Below, piece by piece: positions 5,700 through 7,916 of a stretch of DNA of 7,916 bases (position 1 is its first letter; every line of letters begins with the position of its first letter). A program made the translations under genes and the position numbers. The notes under the pieces were generated by a model. The model was not told the DNA's origin. It saw nothing but the letters and a program-made list of their open reading frames with translations, and ran no database searches. The DNA is taken from positions 1-7,916 of the forward strand of contig WRNF01000051.1 in the NCBI GenBank assembly GCA_009776715.1. The letters are read 5' to 3'. Origin of the DNA: Treponema sp. (lineage in GTDB: Bacteria > Spirochaetota > Spirochaetia > Treponematales > Breznakiellaceae).

Positions 5700-7370
5700 C
5701 TAACGGGTCTGCTGCCTTTCTTTGTTCAGATTCATAAGTTCAGTTTGCTTTATCTGCAATTGTTCAAAACCTGCATCAATCTTAAACTTCTGGAAATCAT
5801 TCCAAATTGTGTCAAATTCTTGTTCTGTTTTAGCACGAAGCAGTTTAGGCAGGTCGGAACCCCAGCGGAGTTGAATATTATCCTGGATTAATGCCTCTTC
5901 GCTGCCGGGTTCCATTTCTATGCCGTCATAAGAAACAAAAGACGTTGCATAAGGCCTGGTCCATAACTGCGGCTGCTCAACAGCAGGGGAATATTCCTGC
6001 GGGAACTGATAAGTCCAGGGGTTGTCCATTAACATCCAGTAAGTATACTGAACGCCGTATTTCGTTTCCTGGTCGTTTTTATCTGTTTTATCCATTTCGC
6101 TGACTTCGGGAAGCAGCGTAGGAACGCCGTCAATAATGGTATAAGTCGCTTCAATGCCATAAGGATTGTCTTCCGGTACGCCGAAATAGGTGTCCATCTG
6201 TCCTTCTTCACTGAGCAGATAGCTTAAAAATTGTATGGCGCGGCCCTTGTCTTTGCAGTTTTTGGAAATAAGGGTAAGGGTCCAGCCCGCGATGCCCCCG
6301 GCAGGAAGCTTAGGATCATCACCGTGTGAATTTTTGGGGCCGTCCACCGCAATATAAATGCTGTTGGGGTCGTTGCTGTAGCGCGCCATCTGGGGGGTCT
6401 GCATGTCCCAGTTCTGGTAGATTAGGGCAAAGTAACGGCCCTGGGCGGCTTTTTCCTCTATTTGAGTGCGTTGATCGACAAAAGCATCATCGTGAATAAG
6501 CCCTTCGGAATAGGCCTGCCGGAATGTTTTTAGCCAGCGTACATATTCCGGGTTGTTTGTTCCAAGATCGGGGGAATCGTATTTGCCGTCTGCGGTTTCC
6601 GGCACCATAGCGAGAAAATGCTGAAGATGGCCGGCCAACGCGGGATTGCCTCCGGCATGGAATTCGCGGAAGCCCAGCGGCTGCAGGGGCTGCCCGTTTA
6701 CAAGAGGTTCATATTCGCGAGCCGCACGCAGAGCAGCGAGAAAACTTTCCGGCGTGGTCATGTCGGGGCTGCCTATGGCTTCGTACAGGTCCTTGCGGAC
6801 AAGGAAGGTTTCATTGGCAGTAAGGTGCCCCCGGTATTTCTCGTAATCGCTTGGGGTAAATGACGCATTGGGGTAACCGTACACATTGCCGTCGACATCG
6901 GGGTTTTCCGATCTTCTGGTATACCAGGCAAGACGGTCGGGCACCGCAACATTAAAGAAATACGGGTCATATTCTTCCGCCAGTTTATTCAGCGGCTCAA
7001 CCAAACCGTCTTCAATCATCATGGGAATTTGGCCTTCCCACCATCCCAGGGTAAGCAAATCGGGCAGCACGTCGCCTGCAATCATCGTATTGAGCCGCTC
7101 GGCTTCAACACCCGCCGGCACGTTAAAACGGATATTCACGCCGGTTTTTTCAGTGATGTACCTTGAGACCGCAGATTCGCCCCATTGCCGGCCAAACCAG
7201 CTAAAGTGAATATACCAATCAAACGTAATTGGCGTATCCTTGTTTAGTTTCCATCCCTCAATATCCGCTGAAGTAGATTTAATCGTTTCTCCAGAGTCTG
7301 TCCCGCCTCCGCAGGAAATTAAGGTGAATACAGTCAATAAAATGACTCCCGATAACAAAACCTTTTTCAT
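5700..7370 (-). CDS. LipO/YtcQ-like extracellular solute-binding lipoprotein of a carbohydrate ABC importer
   Basis: This 556-aa lipoprotein probably captures an oligosaccharide outside the cytoplasmic membrane and delivers it to the permease encoded upstream. Residues 1-20 are a classical lipoprotein signal ending in LISC, with Cys20 followed by GGG. The mature part has features of the long LipO/YtcQ (family 1) binding proteins: an early ITFDWYIHFSWF strand, EKTGVNIRF, then AGDVLPDLLTLGWW and a LNKLAEEYDPYF segment, GNVYGYPN, LVRKDLYEAIG, and later AGWTLTLISKNCKDKGRAIQFLSYL split over about 25 positions, typical of the SEEGQ region. The length (about 500-560 aa) fits this group. I chose the ATG at 7368-7370, because it directly precedes the KK signal sequence and has AAGGAG six bases upstream; an in-frame TTG at 7388 would overlap that site. 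It follows the permease gene by 54 bases and ends before the terminator at 5610-5649. Exact sugar unknown. Confidence 0.9.
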   Translation of the reverse strand: MKKVLLSGVILLTVFTLISCGGGTDSGETIKSTSADIEGWKLNKDTPITFDWYIHFSWFGRQWGESAVSRYITEKTGVNIRFNVPAGVEAERLNTMIAGDVLPDLLTLGWWEGQIPMMIEDGLVEPLNKLAEEYDPYFFNVAVPDRLAWYTRRSENPDVDGNVYGYPNASFTPSDYEKYRGHLTANETFLVRKDLYEAIGSPDMTTPESFLAALRAAREYEPLVNGQPLQPLGFREFHAGGNPALAGHLQHFLAMVPETADGKYDSPDLGTNNPEYVRWLKTFRQAYSEGLIHDDAFVDQRTQIEEKAAQGRYFALIYQNWDMQTPQMARYSNDPNSIYIAVDGPKNSHGDDPKLPAGGIAGWTLTLISKNCKDKGRAIQFLSYLLSEEGQMDTYFGVPEDNPYGIEATYTIIDGVPTLLPEVSEMDKTDKNDQETKYGVQYTYWMLMDNPWTYQFPQEYSPAVEQPQLWTRPYATSFVSYDGIEMEPGSEEALIQDNIQLRWGSDLPKLLRAKTEQEFDTIWNDFQKFKIDAGFEQLQIKQTELMNLNKERQQTR

Positions 7371-7376
7371 AGTTTT

Positions 7377-7382
7377 CTCCTT
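7377..7382 (-). promoter_or_regulatory. Ribosome binding site deciding the start of the solute-binding protein
   Basis: The minus strand reads AAGGAG six bases before ATG 7370. An upstream in-frame TTG at 7388 would include this site inside the coding region and would add six charged residues ahead of the signal peptide, so the ATG is preferred. Confidence 0.75.
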
Positions 7383-7424
7383 CCTCAATGTAATATACTC
7401 TATAATAAGGCTTTGCCTAACGGC

Positions 7425-7916
7425 CTAGCCCTTTATTGCTCCAATCATTATGCCCTTTACAAAATAACGCTGCAGGAACGGATATATGCAGATAATGGGC
7501 GCTGTTGTTATTACCATAGTTGCAAACCGTAAAGACTGAGTGCTTACATTCTGCGCAGCGGCAACTTGCCCTACAACCGACCTTGTTTGGGAAGATTGAG
7601 CAATTACCCGGTACAGATATGTTTGAATAGGCTGAAGTTCTCTGTCGGCGATAAAAATTACCCCGGAAAAATAATCGTTCCAATGCCATACCCCGTTAAA
7701 CAGGCCGATGGTGGCAATTATCGGCATGGACAAGGGTAGAATAATCAGGAAAAAAATAACAAAATCATTTGCCCCGTCAAGCTTTGCCGATTCCTCCAGG
7801 CTTGCAGGCATTTCACGGAAAAAGGTCATAAAAATAATGCAGTTGAAAAAATTAAATAAGCTGGGAATAATGTATACCAGAAAATTATTGTACAGGCCGA
7901 GGTTTCTGAGCAGGAT
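7425..7916 (-). CDS. YtcP/LplC-type carbohydrate ABC transporter permease, C-terminal part (5' end outside window)
   Basis: The frame is open from the window edge to TAG at 7425-7427, giving 163 C-terminal residues of a membrane permease (CUT1/MalG-like fold, usually about 280-300 aa). It begins in LRNLGLYNNFLVYIIPSL, a segment characteristic of LplC/YtcP permeases. The conserved EAA loop, which docks on the ATPase, is visible as EESAKLDGAND...ILPLSMP (about residues 41-67 of the visible part). Hydrophobic segments occur near 12-33, 56-77 and 136-153, and the end FVKGIMIGAIKG is the typical C-terminus of the family. An internal ATG at 7829 is not the start, since homology continues upstream of it. 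It is followed by the solute-binding protein and is probably cotranscribed with it. The second permease and any promoter lie beyond the window; the ATPase is probably a shared one elsewhere, as is common for this group. Confidence 0.92.
   Translation of the reverse strand: MLLRNLGLYNNFLVYIIPSLFNFFNCIIFMTFFREMPASLEESAKLDGANDFVIFFLIILPLSMPIIATIGLFNGVWHWNDYFSGVIFIADRELQPIQTYLYRVIAQSSQTRSVVGQVAAAQNVSTQSLRFATMVITTAPIICIYPFLQRYFVKGIMIGAIKG

Noticed and set aside
6618..7209. Plus-strand frames of 66-107 codons antisense to the solute-binding protein
   Set aside because: They lie opposite a gene with a clear signal peptide and family motifs, and show no start signal of their own.
7371..7424. Possible promoter or hairpin between permease and solute-binding protein genes
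   Set aside because: A TATTAT-like box and a short AGGCTTTGCCT palindrome (7408-7418, 3-nt loop) are present, but there is no matching -35 box and the stem is only 4 bp. Cotranscription is simpler.
1..7916. CRISPR array, tRNA, rRNA, phage or transposase genes
   Set aside because: I looked for regularly spaced repeats, cloverleaf genes and transposase-like motifs and saw none. The repeats present are FN3-coding repeats, the palindromic element and one tandem duplication.

Overview
The window is consistent with a host-associated spirochaete, most likely a Treponema-like gut species. This is an inference from three things: spirochaete-style relaxed lipoprotein signals, a moderately AT-rich composition, and secreted polysaccharide-degrading lipoproteins beside a carbohydrate ABC importer. 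No rRNA or other phylogenetic marker is present, so the assignment is tentative. I found no CRISPR array, tRNA, rRNA or transposase gene.

Layout, left to right. Positions 1-207 hold the 3' end of a rightward gene I do not recognise. It converges on the leftward genes that fill the rest of the window, and a strong shared hairpin at 238-287 separates the two directions. Next come two tandem, clearly paralogous leftward genes, 2639-5260 (873 aa, transcribed first) and 308-2617 (769 aa), only 21 bases apart. Each encodes a surface lipoprotein with an N-terminal lipid anchor, a stalk of fibronectin type III modules (four in the first, three in the second), a GH128 / Glyco_hydro_cc type glycoside hydrolase domain with both expected catalytic glutamates, and a C-terminal CBM6-like module. 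The likely activity is endo-beta-1,3-glucanase.

The 440-base gap at 5261-5699 is full of signals. It contains the terminator of the upstream transport operon, a near-consensus sigma-70 promoter (5563-5591) firing towards the hydrolase pair, and a leader of about 295 nt. Most of the leader is a 157-bp palindromic element (5315-5471) with 24-bp imperfect inverted ends and two nested hairpins. A perfect 15-bp tandem duplication lies just after the transporter gene.

Positions 5700-7370 encode a LipO/YtcQ-like solute-binding lipoprotein. The right edge (7425-7916) holds the C-terminal half of a YtcP/LplC-type permease. No ATPase is visible.

Functional reading (inference): the anchored hydrolases cut a polysaccharide, probably a beta-1,3-glucan, at the cell surface, and the neighbouring importer may take up the oligosaccharides. 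The two units are transcribed separately, so the functional link rests on proximity only. The most interesting parts are the structured leader element and the diverging duplicated hydrolase pair.
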